From the NCBI GenBank assembly GCA_944389505.1, contig CALXMP010000004.1, positions 62,001-126,000 of the forward strand: a stretch of 64,000 nucleotides of DNA. The letters run 5' to 3'. The notes under the pieces were generated by a model that was given only the letters and a program-made list of their open reading frames with translations, searched no databases and was not told the origin of the DNA. Position 1 is the stretch's first letter. Every line of letters begins with the position of its first letter. Positions 33,783-42,282 of this stretch are shown in pieces. Position numbers and translations under genes: made by a program. This DNA is from an uncultured Spirochaetaceae bacterium. Its GTDB lineage: Bacteria > Spirochaetota > Spirochaetia > Sphaerochaetales > Sphaerochaetaceae.

Positions 33783-33819
33783 AAAAAAAACGCTTTAACA
33801 TAACAAATCAGATAAAGCG
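33783..33819 (-). terminator. Orphan terminator on the minus strand
   Basis: CGCTTTA and TAAAGCG form a 7-bp stem with a 15-base loop, followed on the minus strand by eight T residues. No minus-strand gene lies before it between 33820 and 34193, so it ends an unseen transcript or shields the lipoprotein promoter just beyond it. Confidence 0.7.
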
Positions 33820-34193
33820 ATGCTGATTTTCTGGCAACATCCTGAAGGAATCTGAAGAAGCAAGCCAGAGCGATTAGTGATAAAGTGCAGCAATCCTGCC
33901 TTTGTTCCTTTCCCTACCTATGAAAAGGACTATGGTTCCTGAGATATGAGTATAAATGCATATATCCTTGAATCATACGGTAAAATGAATCCATCGTTGC
34001 ATAAAGCAGGGCAGATTACCATTATTCAAGCATTTTAATTTCCATATGCAATAATTTATTTATATCATATTCACATTAATTTATTAATTCATTCTATTTA
34101 ATTCTTAATTTATAGCAAATAAAAAGAAAAGTTTCATAAAAATAACCATTTCAGCTCTTGAAGAATATCAAATGGAATATTATTGTTCAGGCC
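33820..34193. other. Intergenic stretch ending in an AT-rich island
   Basis: No coding sequence is supported here. By my count only 18 of the 120 bases 34021-34140 are G or C (15 percent). Such a stretch before a gene may act as an UP element or bind a silencer; no clear -35/-10 pair was found. Confidence 0.5.
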
Positions 34194-35417
34194 ATGGTAC
34201 TACATGTTATAGCTGAAGCAGAGCGATGCTTTCTCTGCAAGAAACCGATGTGCGTCACAGGTTGTCCGATATCGACACCTATTCCAGATATGATAAAGCT
34301 TCTCAGGGAGGGGAAGCTCGATGAAGCCGGAGACATGCTCTTCAGGAACAACCCGCTCTCGGCAGTCTGCTCCCTCGTCTGCGACCATCAGAAACAGTGC
34401 GAAGGACACTGCGTCCAGGGAAAGAAGGGACAGCCGATACATATCTCATCGATTGAGAACTATATCTCGGAGACAAGACTGGACAATATCGAGATTCCTA
34501 TACCTCCATCGAACGGGAATATGGTAGGCATCATCGGCGCAGGACCTGCAGGCATCACGGTAGCGCTTGAGCTTGCAGAGCGCGGATACAAGGTCACGAT
34601 CTTTGATTCAAAGGACAAGATAGGAGGCGTCCTCCAGTATGGAATACCCGACTTCCGCCTTCCAAAGACACTCCTTGCACGCTATAAGAGAAAGCTTGTG
34701 GAAGCCGGCATACAGATAAGGCCAAATACAACGATAGGAGGAGCCCTTGAGATAAAGGATCTCTTCCGTGATGGATACAAGGCAATCTTCATCGGAACGG
34801 GCGTATGGAGACCGAAGAAGCTCGGCATCAAGGGAGAGAGCCTTGGCAACTGCCACTTCGCCATAGACTATCTTGCGAATCCTGATGCATATGATCTTGG
34901 TGATAGCGTCGCGATCATAGGCATGGGCAACACTGCCCTCGACGTCGCGAGGGTCCTTAAGAGGAAGGGAACGAGGAATGTAACGCTCTACGCCAGACGC
35001 ATGGGAACGAATGCGAACGAGGAGGAGATTCAGTACGCGAAGCTCGATGGGGCTGTATTCGAATTCGGCAAGCATCCGGTCGAAATCACGCCCGAAGGCC
35101 CGGTATTTGATGACAACATCTTTGACGAAGAGGGAAATATAACTGGAACGAAGGGAGAGCCGAAGCTCTACAAGGCGGACAGCACGATCATTGCAGTCTC
35201 TCAGGGGCCTAAGTCAAAGCTTGTCGACACAACACAGGGTCTTAAAGCAGCACCTTCCGGGCTTCTCCTCACAGACAAGAACGGCGAGACAACATACCCC
35301 GGTATTTTCGCAGCAGGCGATGTCGTTCTCGGAGCGAAGACCGTTGTCGAAGCTGTGCATTACGCAAAGCATGTCGCTGATTCGATTGATGAATATATTA
35401 AATGTTTGGATAAATAA
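34194..35417 (+). CDS. GltA-like NAD(P)-binding Fe-S flavoprotein
   Basis: 407 residues, similar to the small subunit of NADPH glutamate synthase and related single-chain oxidoreductases. The N-terminus carries two iron-sulfur cysteine sets: CFLCKKPMCVTGCP and CSLVCDHQKQCEGHC. Then come the FAD site GIIGAGPAGITVALELAERGY, the GGVLQYGIPDFRLP block, the NAD(P) site AIIGMGNTALDVARV, and the C-terminal AAGDVVLGAKTVVEA. It may move electrons between NAD(P)H and a partner; no large glutamate synthase subunit lies nearby. The ATG at 34194 (MVLHVIAEAERC) is preferred because close relatives start this way; an in-frame TTG at 34158 is the alternative. The ribosome site is weak. Confidence 0.88.
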   Translation: MVLHVIAEAERCFLCKKPMCVTGCPISTPIPDMIKLLREGKLDEAGDMLFRNNPLSAVCSLVCDHQKQCEGHCVQGKKGQPIHISSIENYISETRLDNIEIPIPPSNGNMVGIIGAGPAGITVALELAERGYKVTIFDSKDKIGGVLQYGIPDFRLPKTLLARYKRKLVEAGIQIRPNTTIGGALEIKDLFRDGYKAIFIGTGVWRPKKLGIKGESLGNCHFAIDYLANPDAYDLGDSVAIIGMGNTALDVARVLKRKGTRNVTLYARRMGTNANEEEIQYAKLDGAVFEFGKHPVEITPEGPVFDDNIFDEEGNITGTKGEPKLYKADSTIIAVSQGPKSKLVDTTQGLKAAPSGLLLTDKNGETTYPGIFAAGDVVLGAKTVVEAVHYAKHVADSIDEYIKCLDK

Positions 35418-35435
35418 TACCTAACTAGGAATATT

Positions 35436-35469
35436 GATAATGCAGAGCTTATTGCCCTGCATTATCTTT
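35436..35469. terminator. Bidirectional terminator
   Basis: GATAATGCAG and CTGCATTATC form a perfect 10-bp stem with an 11-base loop between two convergent genes, the GltA-like gene and the SDR gene. TTTC follows on the plus strand. Confidence 0.75.
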
Positions 35470-36260
35470 CAGAGCATCCCATTCTTCTCATAGGAATACA
35501 TCGGATTGAGCACTACATCCCTTCCACCTGAAACCTCAAGCGTCGTTCCAGTGATATAGCTTGCCTTGTCAGAAGCGAGGAAGACTATCGGATAGGCAAT
35601 CTCTTCCGGCCTGGCCATGCGCCTTATGAGCGTACGCTCCGAGACGAGAGCCTTATCGGAATCGCTGACATTGCGCGCAACTGTCTCCGTCATCGTAAAG
35701 CCTGGCATCACGCAGTTCACTCTGATCCCGTATGCGGCGTACTCCGCTGCCAGATTGGATGAAAGGAGCCTTACAGCAGCCTTCAGAGGACCATAGATGG
35801 TGCTCCTTCCTGCAGTTCCGACACGGGCTGCGAGGGAGCTTATATTTATGATTGCACCACCCTTCCCCTTCATATACCTTGCTGCAGCCTGAGAGCCGAA
35901 GAGCGCACTCTCGAAGCACATCGACTCCGTCCACCTCACATCATCGGCCGTATACTCATCCCCTGCCGATTTAGGATGGCTTGCCCCGACATTGTTCACC
36001 CATACATCGACAGAGCCAAGGGAGGAATAGGCAAAATCAGCAAGGGCATAGAAGCTTTCTGAATCGAGGGCATCGAACTGGAATGGGATTATCCTCCCAT
36101 ACTGCCCGAGAGTCTCTGAAGTCTCCTTCAGCTCCTCCATGCTCCGCGCCCCGATTACAACGGAGGCACCCTCTTTCAGAAATGCCTCTGCAGCAGCCCT
36201 GCCTATGCCGCGCGTCCCTCCTGTAATGACGACGCCCTTTCCCTTAAGACCTAGCTCCAT
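35469..36260 (-). CDS. Short-chain dehydrogenase/reductase
   Basis: 263 residues, the classical SDR size. The cofactor motif is TGGTRGIGRAAAEAF, the structural motif NNVG, and the catalytic Ser-Tyr-Lys set is readable in ISSLAARVGTAGRSTIYGPLK. The C-terminus ends YITGTTLEVSGGRD as in FabG-like reductases. The Arg in GAR before the second strand end suggests NADP(H). The substrate is unknown. Its start overlaps the upstream epimerase-like gene by 10 bp, so the two are one operon. Confidence 0.92.
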   Translation of the reverse strand: MELGLKGKGVVITGGTRGIGRAAAEAFLKEGASVVIGARSMEELKETSETLGQYGRIIPFQFDALDSESFYALADFAYSSLGSVDVWVNNVGASHPKSAGDEYTADDVRWTESMCFESALFGSQAAARYMKGKGGAIINISSLAARVGTAGRSTIYGPLKAAVRLLSSNLAAEYAAYGIRVNCVMPGFTMTETVARNVSDSDKALVSERTLIRRMARPEEIAYPIVFLASDKASYITGTTLEVSGGRDVVLNPMYSYEKNGML

Positions 36261-37243
36261 GCTCTTTCCATCCTTCTTATGACGCCTTCGATAACAGCAT
36301 TTGTCTCAGGCTTTATTACCTTCCTCTCCGGCTTCTCGTCGAACCAGCGGAGCGCACGGCGGCATCCGATCGAGAAAGGAACGGTGCAGATGAAATCAGG
36401 GACCAGCTTCTTTATCTTTGAATTATCGAATACGAGGCTCCAGGCCTTATCGCCGATGAGATTCGCGACAGCGGATGGATCTTCCTTCGCAATGACATCC
36501 GACGGGGCGTGGATGATCTCAGGCTCCATGCCGACAGCCCGTCCGACCTCTGCGTATATACCATCCCAGGTAAGCGCCTCGTCGGAAGTAATGTTATAGG
36601 CATTTCCCAGAGAACATGTCCTGCCGAAGAGCCCTGTGATGCCCTTGGCAAAGTCATCGCTATGCGTAACGGTCCAGAGCGATGTCCCATCTCCCGGGCT
36701 GACTACAGGAAGTCCCTTCTTTATCCTGTCTATGAGTGTATACTCACTCCCCGCTCCCAGCGGAAGCGGAAGCCGGGTTGCATATGTATGCGATGGGCGG
36801 ACAATCGTAACGGGGAAGCCTGATGACCTGAATGCATCCATCAGTGCCATCTCCGCCTTTATCTTATTCTGGGCATATGGAGAATAAGGATTCGAAAGCG
36901 GGACCGATTCGTTTATCGGATAGGACCTCACAGGCTTGGCATAGCATGATGCGCTGCTGATGAATATGAACTGGCCCACACGTCCGGAGAATACCGCTAT
37001 ATCCTTCAGCGCATCGGCCTCATTGAATGCGATGAAATCGACAGCAACATCCCAGGTGCGTCCGGCAAGAGCCTTCCTCAGGGAACGCTCATCGCCTGCA
37101 TCGCCAGTTATATGCTCAGCACCCTCGATGCGCTCGTTATTCCCCCTGTTGAGGATCGTAAGCGAATATCCTTTCTCAACTGTCAGGCGGCTCACCGAAG
37201 AGCTTATATTCCCGGTTCCGCCTATTATAAGAACCTTAAGCAT
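36251..37243 (-). CDS. NAD-dependent epimerase/dehydratase-family protein
   Basis: 330 residues, an extended SDR. The N-terminal IIGGTGNISSSVSRLTVEKG is the nucleotide loop, with an atypical isoleucine-serine after GGTGN as in the isoflavone reductase/CSP41-like group; SSASCYAKP and YAQNKIKAE hold the Ser and Tyr-x-x-x-Lys. Sugar nucleotides are the usual substrates, but nothing nearby narrows it. TTGCGT-N17-TAGACT ends six bases before the ATG and no ribosome site is present, so the mRNA may be leaderless. Confidence 0.87.
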   Translation of the reverse strand: MLKVLIIGGTGNISSSVSRLTVEKGYSLTILNRGNNERIEGAEHITGDAGDERSLRKALAGRTWDVAVDFIAFNEADALKDIAVFSGRVGQFIFISSASCYAKPVRSYPINESVPLSNPYSPYAQNKIKAEMALMDAFRSSGFPVTIVRPSHTYATRLPLPLGAGSEYTLIDRIKKGLPVVSPGDGTSLWTVTHSDDFAKGITGLFGRTCSLGNAYNITSDEALTWDGIYAEVGRAVGMEPEIIHAPSDVIAKEDPSAVANLIGDKAWSLVFDNSKIKKLVPDFICTVPFSIGCRRALRWFDEKPERKVIKPETNAVIEGVIRRMERAWS

Positions 37244-37249
37244 AGAAGA

Positions 37250-37278
37250 AGTCTAAACCCGCGCGGATGCATACGCAA
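37250..37278 (-). promoter_or_regulatory. Promoter of the epimerase-SDR operon
   Basis: Minus strand: TTGCGT (37278-37273), 17-bp spacer, TAGACT (37255-37250), six bases, ATG at 37243. It lies back to back with the tRNA promoter. Confidence 0.5.
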
Positions 37279-37286
37279 GAAAACTA

Positions 37287-37315
37287 TTGACGTACTTCCA
37301 TAATTTACTTTATAC
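37287..37315 (+). promoter_or_regulatory. tRNA-Pro promoter
   Basis: TTGACG (37287-37292), 17-bp spacer, TTATAC (37310-37315), 14 bases before the tRNA. Confidence 0.75.
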
Positions 37316-37329
37316 TCCAACACGTTGTC

Positions 37330-37402
37330 CGGGACGTCGCCTAGCGGCTATGGCGCCTGCTTTGGGAGCAGGATATCGATGGTTCGAGTCCATTCGTCCC
37401 GA
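37330..37402 (+). tRNA. tRNA-Pro (anticodon TGG)
   Basis: 73 bases that fold fully. The acceptor stem CGGGACG pairs with CGTCCCG, including the C1-G72 pair typical of bacterial proline tRNAs. The anticodon stem CCTGC/GCAGG encloses TTTGGGA with anticodon TGG, and the T arm GATGG-TTCGAGT-CCATT follows. The CCA end is not encoded. The barrel-like protein gene starts 58 bases later and may be transcribed with it. Confidence 0.96.
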
Positions 37403-37459
37403 TTACTCATCGCTGCATGCTTTCTCTGCCACCCATCCAGATTCTGCAAAAGGAAGAAT

Positions 37460-38239
37460 ATGAGAAAGCACTGTCTGCTGATCTGTATGCTGATGATGCT
37501 TCCGCTGCTTCCTGCTGCGGAAATCTCCGGTTATGACATTACCTTCGCAAAGACAATCAATGATTCGCTGATGGTGAATGACAGCGAGAAGTTCGGTCTC
37601 GATTACACAGGCTATGGCTATCTTGGCGATTCCAGGACAGGAATATACATAAGAGCCGGCATACAAGCCCCGTTCTCAAGCCTTGAGATGATTATAGACA
37701 ACAGCAAGGAACATCCCGGATACACCACGGACGAAGATACGGAGAAGATAAGGAACATGCTTGAGACATCGTTCAGGTTCTCATCCGCTATGGGCCCGGC
37801 ATTCAGGAGCACCATCTCTGACAAGATGATCTGGTATATGGGACTAGGACTCTCAAGCAGCCTTGATTATGCGAACAGACGAGGGAATGTCATGGCGGCT
37901 GTCTCATACATCGATATATCGATAGGAGTATCGTTCGATGCTGGTTTCAGAATCGATCTGGAGGAGAATACAACCATCCGCATAGGGATGAGCATAGAGA
38001 CTCTGCTGTTCTCGATCAGCTTTATGACATACTCCTCCGGCGACGGCGGGGATGAGCTTCTGACGAAGCCATCGCTTGTACCATACATCTTCCTTCCGGA
38101 GGAAATGGGAAGAAAGACCAAAGCCCTTGGGTATATCAGTCTGGGACACACGTTCCGGTCAGGAAGGAAGGATACGGTCTACAGCTACAGCACAAAGGAC
38201 AGAGAGACAGGGAATGGAGTCCTTGAAGTCATACTGTAG
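37460..38239 (+). CDS. Exported barrel-like protein
   Basis: 259 residues from the ATG at 37460, which has AGGAAGA before it; longer in-frame starts fall inside the tRNA. A signal peptide (MRKHCLLICMLMMLPLLPAA) is followed by alternating strands with Gly and Tyr, such as LDYTGYGYLGDSRTGIYIRA, and a C-terminal segment typical of small outer-membrane beta-barrels. I do not recognise the family. It overlaps the convergent coiled-coil gene by 11 bp. Confidence 0.75.
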   Translation: MRKHCLLICMLMMLPLLPAAEISGYDITFAKTINDSLMVNDSEKFGLDYTGYGYLGDSRTGIYIRAGIQAPFSSLEMIIDNSKEHPGYTTDEDTEKIRNMLETSFRFSSAMGPAFRSTISDKMIWYMGLGLSSSLDYANRRGNVMAAVSYIDISIGVSFDAGFRIDLEENTTIRIGMSIETLLFSISFMTYSSGDGGDELLTKPSLVPYIFLPEEMGRKTKALGYISLGHTFRSGRKDTVYSYSTKDRETGNGVLEVIL

Positions 38240-38699
38240 TATCTGAGGAATCATCGATAAGCTGCGCATCCGATGTCTTCAGAGGAATATGGCGCTTAAG
38301 GAATGGCATAAGACCGGAATAGGTCTTCCGGAACTCCTCCTCGCTCTCCTTCAGGGCTGCCTGCCATACAGGGGCGAACCCTGGGCTGTTGAGGACGAGC
38401 CTGTCAGCAGCAGTCTGCATGACCTGGAGCCTCTCCAGCTCCTTGCGCCCCGGCTTCTCCCGCATAGCGAGAAGTGAGACGCGGAGGTTCTCATTGGTCT
38501 TCCTCAGCTCCTCATTCTCTGCCTTGAGCTTGTTGACTCCAGCAGACTCGATCTCCATGCGCTCTGCCAGCATATTCCTGTATTTCTCAACCTCTGTCTT
38601 CTTCTCCTTCCGCAGGGTGGAGAGCTTCATTGAGAAGTAGATTGCGATGATGAGCGCAACGGCAAGTCCGCATGCTGCTCCGATAATGAAATTGCTCAT
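38229..38699 (-). CDS. Membrane-anchored coiled-coil protein, unknown function
   Basis: 156 residues. One N-terminal membrane helix (IIGAACGLAVALIIAIYFSM) is followed by a long charged coiled coil (about residues 30-90, with LKAENEELRKTNENLRVSLL) and a short polar tail, a layout like RmuC-type or scaffold proteins but without the RmuC domain. Likely held in the inner membrane facing the cytoplasm. No ribosome site; a weak TTGCTT-N17-TACCCT ends six bases before the ATG. Confidence 0.7.
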   Translation of the reverse strand: MSNFIIGAACGLAVALIIAIYFSMKLSTLRKEKKTEVEKYRNMLAERMEIESAGVNKLKAENEELRKTNENLRVSLLAMREKPGRKELERLQVMQTAADRLVLNSPGFAPVWQAALKESEEEFRKTYSGLMPFLKRHIPLKTSDAQLIDDSSDTTV

Positions 38700-38741
38700 G
38701 GAATAAGGGTAATAGCAAACGCGGCCTCAAGCAACTCCATC

Positions 38742-38770
38742 TTCCATGCGCGGAAGAACTATGCTATCAT
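38742..38770 (+). promoter_or_regulatory. 6S RNA promoter
   Basis: TTCCAT (38742-38747), 17-bp spacer, TATCAT (38765-38770), seven bases before the start of the 6S closing stem. The same hexamers and spacing precede the dihydropyrimidinase gene. Confidence 0.5.
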
Positions 38771-38776
38771 ACCAGT

Positions 38777-38938
38777 ACCTATAGGACGGCAAATCTGAAG
38801 CCTCTTGGAGCAAACAATATTATATGGGGTCTGGCATAGCCTTGCGGCATTGCTCCCTTCATTGGGAACAGAAAGCGGGCACCCAAGGATCCCCCCTTGA
38901 ACTTAGTTCAAGAGCCACAGCCGCCGTCGCTATAGGGA
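38777..38938 (+). ncRNA. ssrS: 6S RNA
   Basis: About 160 bases that form the long hairpin of 6S RNA, which binds the housekeeping RNA polymerase and mimics an open promoter. The closing stem is CCTATAG-GACGGC (38778-38790) with GCCGTC-G-CTATAGG (38923-38936), broken only by one bulged G. Near the 3' end CTTGAAC-TTA-GTTCAAG is a perfect 7-bp hairpin followed by AGCCACAGCCGCCG, closely matching the conserved 3' part of known 6S RNAs. Exact ends are estimated from the stem. The TPR gene follows at once and may be read through from it. Confidence 0.83.
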
Positions 38939-38948
38939 TTTGTTTTAT

Positions 38949-40217
38949 ATGAAAGAAGATAGACTCAGAACAATCCGCTACATCAGAATCCCTGACACCA
39001 TCAAGGCCGAAGGCGAAGGCTTCAGCATCGATCCAGACAAGAGGATACCTGTCCAGCTTCCACAGGGAGCATCATCCCTGAGGAAGGAGGATATATCGCT
39101 TGAGGCGATCATCTCCGGCATGCTTACGGTAATCGCATATGACGAGGGCAACCAGGACTTCCAGTACTTCAGGTCATTCGTGCTCGCAGCCGACCCCACC
39201 CTTCCTGAGAAGCTCAACCAGGCGGCGATAGCGAAGGAGCAGCAGAAGGACTATGACTTTGCTGAGGAGCTCTTCCTCGCTGTATACCACCTACTGCCTC
39301 AGAGCGCATCCTGCATCAACCTCGCGACGCTTTATTCATATATCGCGGTGGATGCACGCGACAGGAAGGATGATAAGAAGGAAACGGAGAACCTTCTCAA
39401 TACACGCCATACACTGCAGGATGGACTGAAGAGATTCGGAGAGAATGCTGAGATACTCTCAGAGCTTGCATCCTTCGAGGCCTATATGGGCAATCTCGAG
39501 GAAGCGAAGGACTATCTCGAGAGATACCTTTCAGTCGCTGAGGAAGGAGAGAAGAAGGAGGAGATGAAATCGCTTCTGAAGCGCATCTCCATGCAGCTCG
39601 AGAATGATGAGGAGATCAAGGAAGCCTACGATGCGATAATGCTTGGCAACAACTCAAAGGCAATCGAGGCTGCATCAAAGTTCATAGAGAAGAACCCGAA
39701 GGTATGGAATGGCTTCTTCCTTAGAGCATGGGCTCTGAGGAAGGACGGACGCTACAGCGATGCCAAGAAGGACCTCCTTGAATGCATCAAGCTCGGCGAA
39801 AGCTCCTCTGATATCTACAATGAGCTGTCGATATGCGAGCTGGAAGAGGGAAACAGGGAGCTTGCGAAGACATACCTTGAGAGCGCTGCAGATCTCGATC
39901 CCGAGAACCTCACAGTCCTCTCTAATCTCGCCTATCTCTATCTCGGCGATGGACAGCTCGATGAAGCCAGGGAGTACCTTGAGAAAGCCAGGTATATCTC
40001 CGGCGATGACAAGATCATAAGCTCTCTGATCGAGGAGTACGAGAAAACATCCGGAGAGAAGATCGGAGAGCTCATCCACGAGGAAATCGTGCATAATGAC
40101 GATGATGATGACGGCTATCAGGCAGAACTGGCGGAGATAGCGAAGGATGCCGAGGAGCATCACTGCCACCACCATCATGAGCATGAGGGAGACTGCTGCT
40201 GCCATGATCACAGCTGA
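38949..40217 (+). CDS. TPR protein with His/Cys-rich C-terminal tail
   Basis: 422 residues from ATG 38949 (a TTG at 38940 is in frame but overlaps the 6S RNA end). An N-terminal region of about 75 residues is followed by helical repeats of the tetratricopeptide type (for example DGQLDEAREYLEKARYISGD), used for protein contacts. The last 21 residues (EEHHCHHHHEHEGDCCCHDH) are almost all His, Cys and acidic, a likely nickel, zinc or copper binding tail. The function is unknown; a metal-dependent chaperone or sensor is a guess. The 3' end overlaps tsaE by 14 bp. Confidence 0.82.
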   Translation: MKEDRLRTIRYIRIPDTIKAEGEGFSIDPDKRIPVQLPQGASSLRKEDISLEAIISGMLTVIAYDEGNQDFQYFRSFVLAADPTLPEKLNQAAIAKEQQKDYDFAEELFLAVYHLLPQSASCINLATLYSYIAVDARDRKDDKKETENLLNTRHTLQDGLKRFGENAEILSELASFEAYMGNLEEAKDYLERYLSVAEEGEKKEEMKSLLKRISMQLENDEEIKEAYDAIMLGNNSKAIEAASKFIEKNPKVWNGFFLRAWALRKDGRYSDAKKDLLECIKLGESSSDIYNELSICELEEGNRELAKTYLESAADLDPENLTVLSNLAYLYLGDGQLDEAREYLEKARYISGDDKIISSLIEEYEKTSGEKIGELIHEEIVHNDDDDDGYQAELAEIAKDAEEHHCHHHHEHEGDCCCHDHS

Positions 40218-40635
40218 GTATGAATCACACTCCGCCGAAGAGACGGAAAAAGCCGGCTACGAGCTCGGAAAGAAACTGAGAAAGGGCGATGTAATCTCGC
40301 TCCGGGGATCGCTTGGGGCCGGAAAGACAGTGCTTGCGAAGGGAATCGCAAAAGCCTTATCGATCAATGAGGCTATCGTGTCCCCTACTTTCACAATCGT
40401 CCAGGAATATGATGAAGGCACGATGCCGATGTTCCATCTCGATCTGTACAGACTCTCAGGCGATGACGAGTTCGAATCGATGGGCGGAGAGGAGTTCCTC
40501 TATCCGGATGGGGTTACCCTCATCGAATGGTCTGAGAAGATCGATGATATGCTTCCCGATTCGACGATCTTCATCGAGATATCAATCAACGATGATCTGT
40601 CCAGGACAATAAGGATCGAAGGAGGCGCACGGTGA
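40204..40635 (+). CDS. tsaE: tRNA t6A synthesis ATPase TsaE
   Basis: 143 residues from the ATG at 40204. Walker A is GSLGAGKTVLAKG; SPTFTIVQEY and the MFHLDLYRL segment are the TsaE signature, and IEWSEKI follows near the C-terminus. It powers the TsaB-TsaD-TsaE complex that makes N6-threonylcarbamoyladenosine in tRNAs reading ANN codons. In-frame starts further upstream are rejected because they would lie deep in the TPR gene. tsaB overlaps its stop. Confidence 0.94.
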   Translation: MITAEYESHSAEETEKAGYELGKKLRKGDVISLRGSLGAGKTVLAKGIAKALSINEAIVSPTFTIVQEYDEGTMPMFHLDLYRLSGDDEFESMGGEEFLYPDGVTLIEWSEKIDDMLPDSTIFIEISINDDLSRTIRIEGGAR

Positions 40636-41333
40636 ATATTCTTTCAGCCGATACATCGTCCGAGGTCGCATCGATAGCACTAAAGACGGAGAACAGCTAC
40701 GAGGAACGGCTTGTCTCAGGCTGCTTCTCCCCCTCCGAGGACCTTCTGGCTGTTATCGAGGAGCTTCTTGGAAACGCGGGGATAGGCATGAAGGATCTGG
40801 ATCTTCTTGCTGTGACAAAAGGGCCTGGATCATTTACGGGGCTCAGGATTGCAATGGCTTCAATGAAGGGCATTTCCTCCGCACTGTCCATTCCTCTTGT
40901 CTCCATCCCGACACTCGATGCTATCTATGATACAGCTGCGGATTATCCTGGGCCGGTTCTTTCCGCAATCGATGCAAGAAAGAGGAAATTCTATTTCTCC
41001 GTAAAAGAAAACGGGAAGACACTTATAAAAGACAGAGACGGCAATCCCGAGGATGTACTGGATACTATCGGAGAGGATCTTTCAATTCCTCTCCTGATAA
41101 CAGGCCCTGATGCTCTTCTCTTTGCAGAGAAGCTCAGCCAGCTCGGCAGCAGTATCCCATTCATCGTGGACAGGGGCGCTCCGAGGAATCTCTCCCGTTC
41201 ACTGATAAAGCTTGCAATGGAGAAATACAGGACATCCGGCGCTGATGACATAGGGGAAGGACCGGTATACATCAGAAGATCCGATGCCGAGGAAGCGCTT
41301 GAAAGAAAGATAAAGGAAAGGGCAAATGGCTGA
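40632..41333 (+). CDS. tsaB: tRNA t6A synthesis protein TsaB
   Basis: 233 residues, starting at a GTG that overlaps the tsaE stop. The ASKHA N-terminus NILSADTSSEVASIAL and the block VTKGPGSFTGLRIAMASMKG are the TsaB signature. It forms the complex core with TsaD, whose gene is elsewhere. Its end overlaps trxB by 8 bp. Confidence 0.94.
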   Translation: MNILSADTSSEVASIALKTENSYEERLVSGCFSPSEDLLAVIEELLGNAGIGMKDLDLLAVTKGPGSFTGLRIAMASMKGISSALSIPLVSIPTLDAIYDTAADYPGPVLSAIDARKRKFYFSVKENGKTLIKDRDGNPEDVLDTIGEDLSIPLLITGPDALLFAEKLSQLGSSIPFIVDRGAPRNLSRSLIKLAMEKYRTSGADDIGEGPVYIRRSDAEEALERKIKERANG

Positions 41334-42228
41334 TTACGACATACTCGTCATAGGCGCAGGGCCTGCAGGGCTGAGCGCAGCATCATATGCATCCCGTGCC
41401 GGATACAGCACGGCTGCAATCGACTCAATGGGACCTGGGGGACAGCTTCTCTACATCGATGAGATAGAGAACTATCCAGGACTTCCATCGACATCTGGCT
41501 ATGCGCTCTCCGAGGCAATGGAGAAGCAGGCTACCTCATTCGGAGCTACGATAGAATTCGCAGAAGCGAAATCCATACGCAAGGAAGGCAATGAGTTCAT
41601 CACCGTCTGCACGGACAGGGAGATAAGATCCAAAGCTGTCATCTATGCAGCAGGCGCACGCCACAGACACCTAGGATGCATAGGAGAAGAGGAGTATCAG
41701 GGGAAGGGCGTAAGCTACTGCGCAACCTGCGATGGCCCCTTCTTCCGCGGTAAGGATGTCATCGTCGTCGGAGGCGGTGATACAGCACTTACAGATGCTC
41801 TTTATCTCTCTAAGATCTGCAGGACTGTCACGATAGTTCACAGAAGGACGGAGTTCAGAGGGCAGAAAGCGCTCCAGGACAGGGTCTTCGCAAAGGAGAA
41901 TATAAAGCTTGAGCTTGGGAAGAATGTGACTGCAATAAAGGGCGACGGCAAGCTTGTACAGGAGGCAGAGCTCTCTGATGGGACAGTTCTCAAAGCCGAT
42001 GCAGTCTTCATCTTCGTCGGCATAATCCCGAACAGCGAGATCCTTGAAGGCGTAGCAGAGCTTGACCATGGCTTTGTGAAGACAGATGGGAAGATGGCAA
42101 CATCGCTTCCTGGCTTATTCGCAGCAGGAGATGTCCGCACTACCCCGTTCAGACAGGTAGTCACAGCAGCAGGCGATGGTGCAGAAGCCGCACATGCCGC
42201 AGATGAATACATACAGGATCTGGACTGA
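41326..42228 (+). CDS. trxB: Thioredoxin reductase
   Basis: 300 residues. The FAD site is ILVIGAGPAGLSAASYASRAG, the redox pair Cys132-Cys135 lies in CATCDGPFF, the NADPH site is VVGGGDTALTDALYL, and the C-terminal FAD motif is GLFAAGDVRT. The enzyme passes electrons from NADPH to thioredoxin. It is the last gene of the tsaE-tsaB-trxB chain and is followed by a strong terminator. Confidence 0.94.
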   Translation: MADYDILVIGAGPAGLSAASYASRAGYSTAAIDSMGPGGQLLYIDEIENYPGLPSTSGYALSEAMEKQATSFGATIEFAEAKSIRKEGNEFITVCTDREIRSKAVIYAAGARHRHLGCIGEEEYQGKGVSYCATCDGPFFRGKDVIVVGGGDTALTDALYLSKICRTVTIVHRRTEFRGQKALQDRVFAKENIKLELGKNVTAIKGDGKLVQEAELSDGTVLKADAVFIFVGIIPNSEILEGVAELDHGFVKTDGKMATSLPGLFAAGDVRTTPFRQVVTAAGDGAEAAHAADEYIQDLD

Positions 42229-42248
42229 AATATACCCATTTCACGATG

Positions 42249-42282
42249 AAAAGCATCTGGGATAATCCGGGTGCTTTTTCTT
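42249..42282 (+). terminator. Rho-independent terminator after trxB
   Basis: AAAAGCATCTGG and CCGGGTGCTTTT form a 12-bp stem with two G-U pairs and a six-base loop, then a short T run. It lies 20 bases past the trxB stop. Confidence 0.88.

Noticed and set aside
34172-34216. A 14-codon frame with two Cys before the GltA-like gene, as a leader peptide
   Set aside because: It has only a weak ribosome site and no attenuator hairpin; such a short frame is expected by chance.
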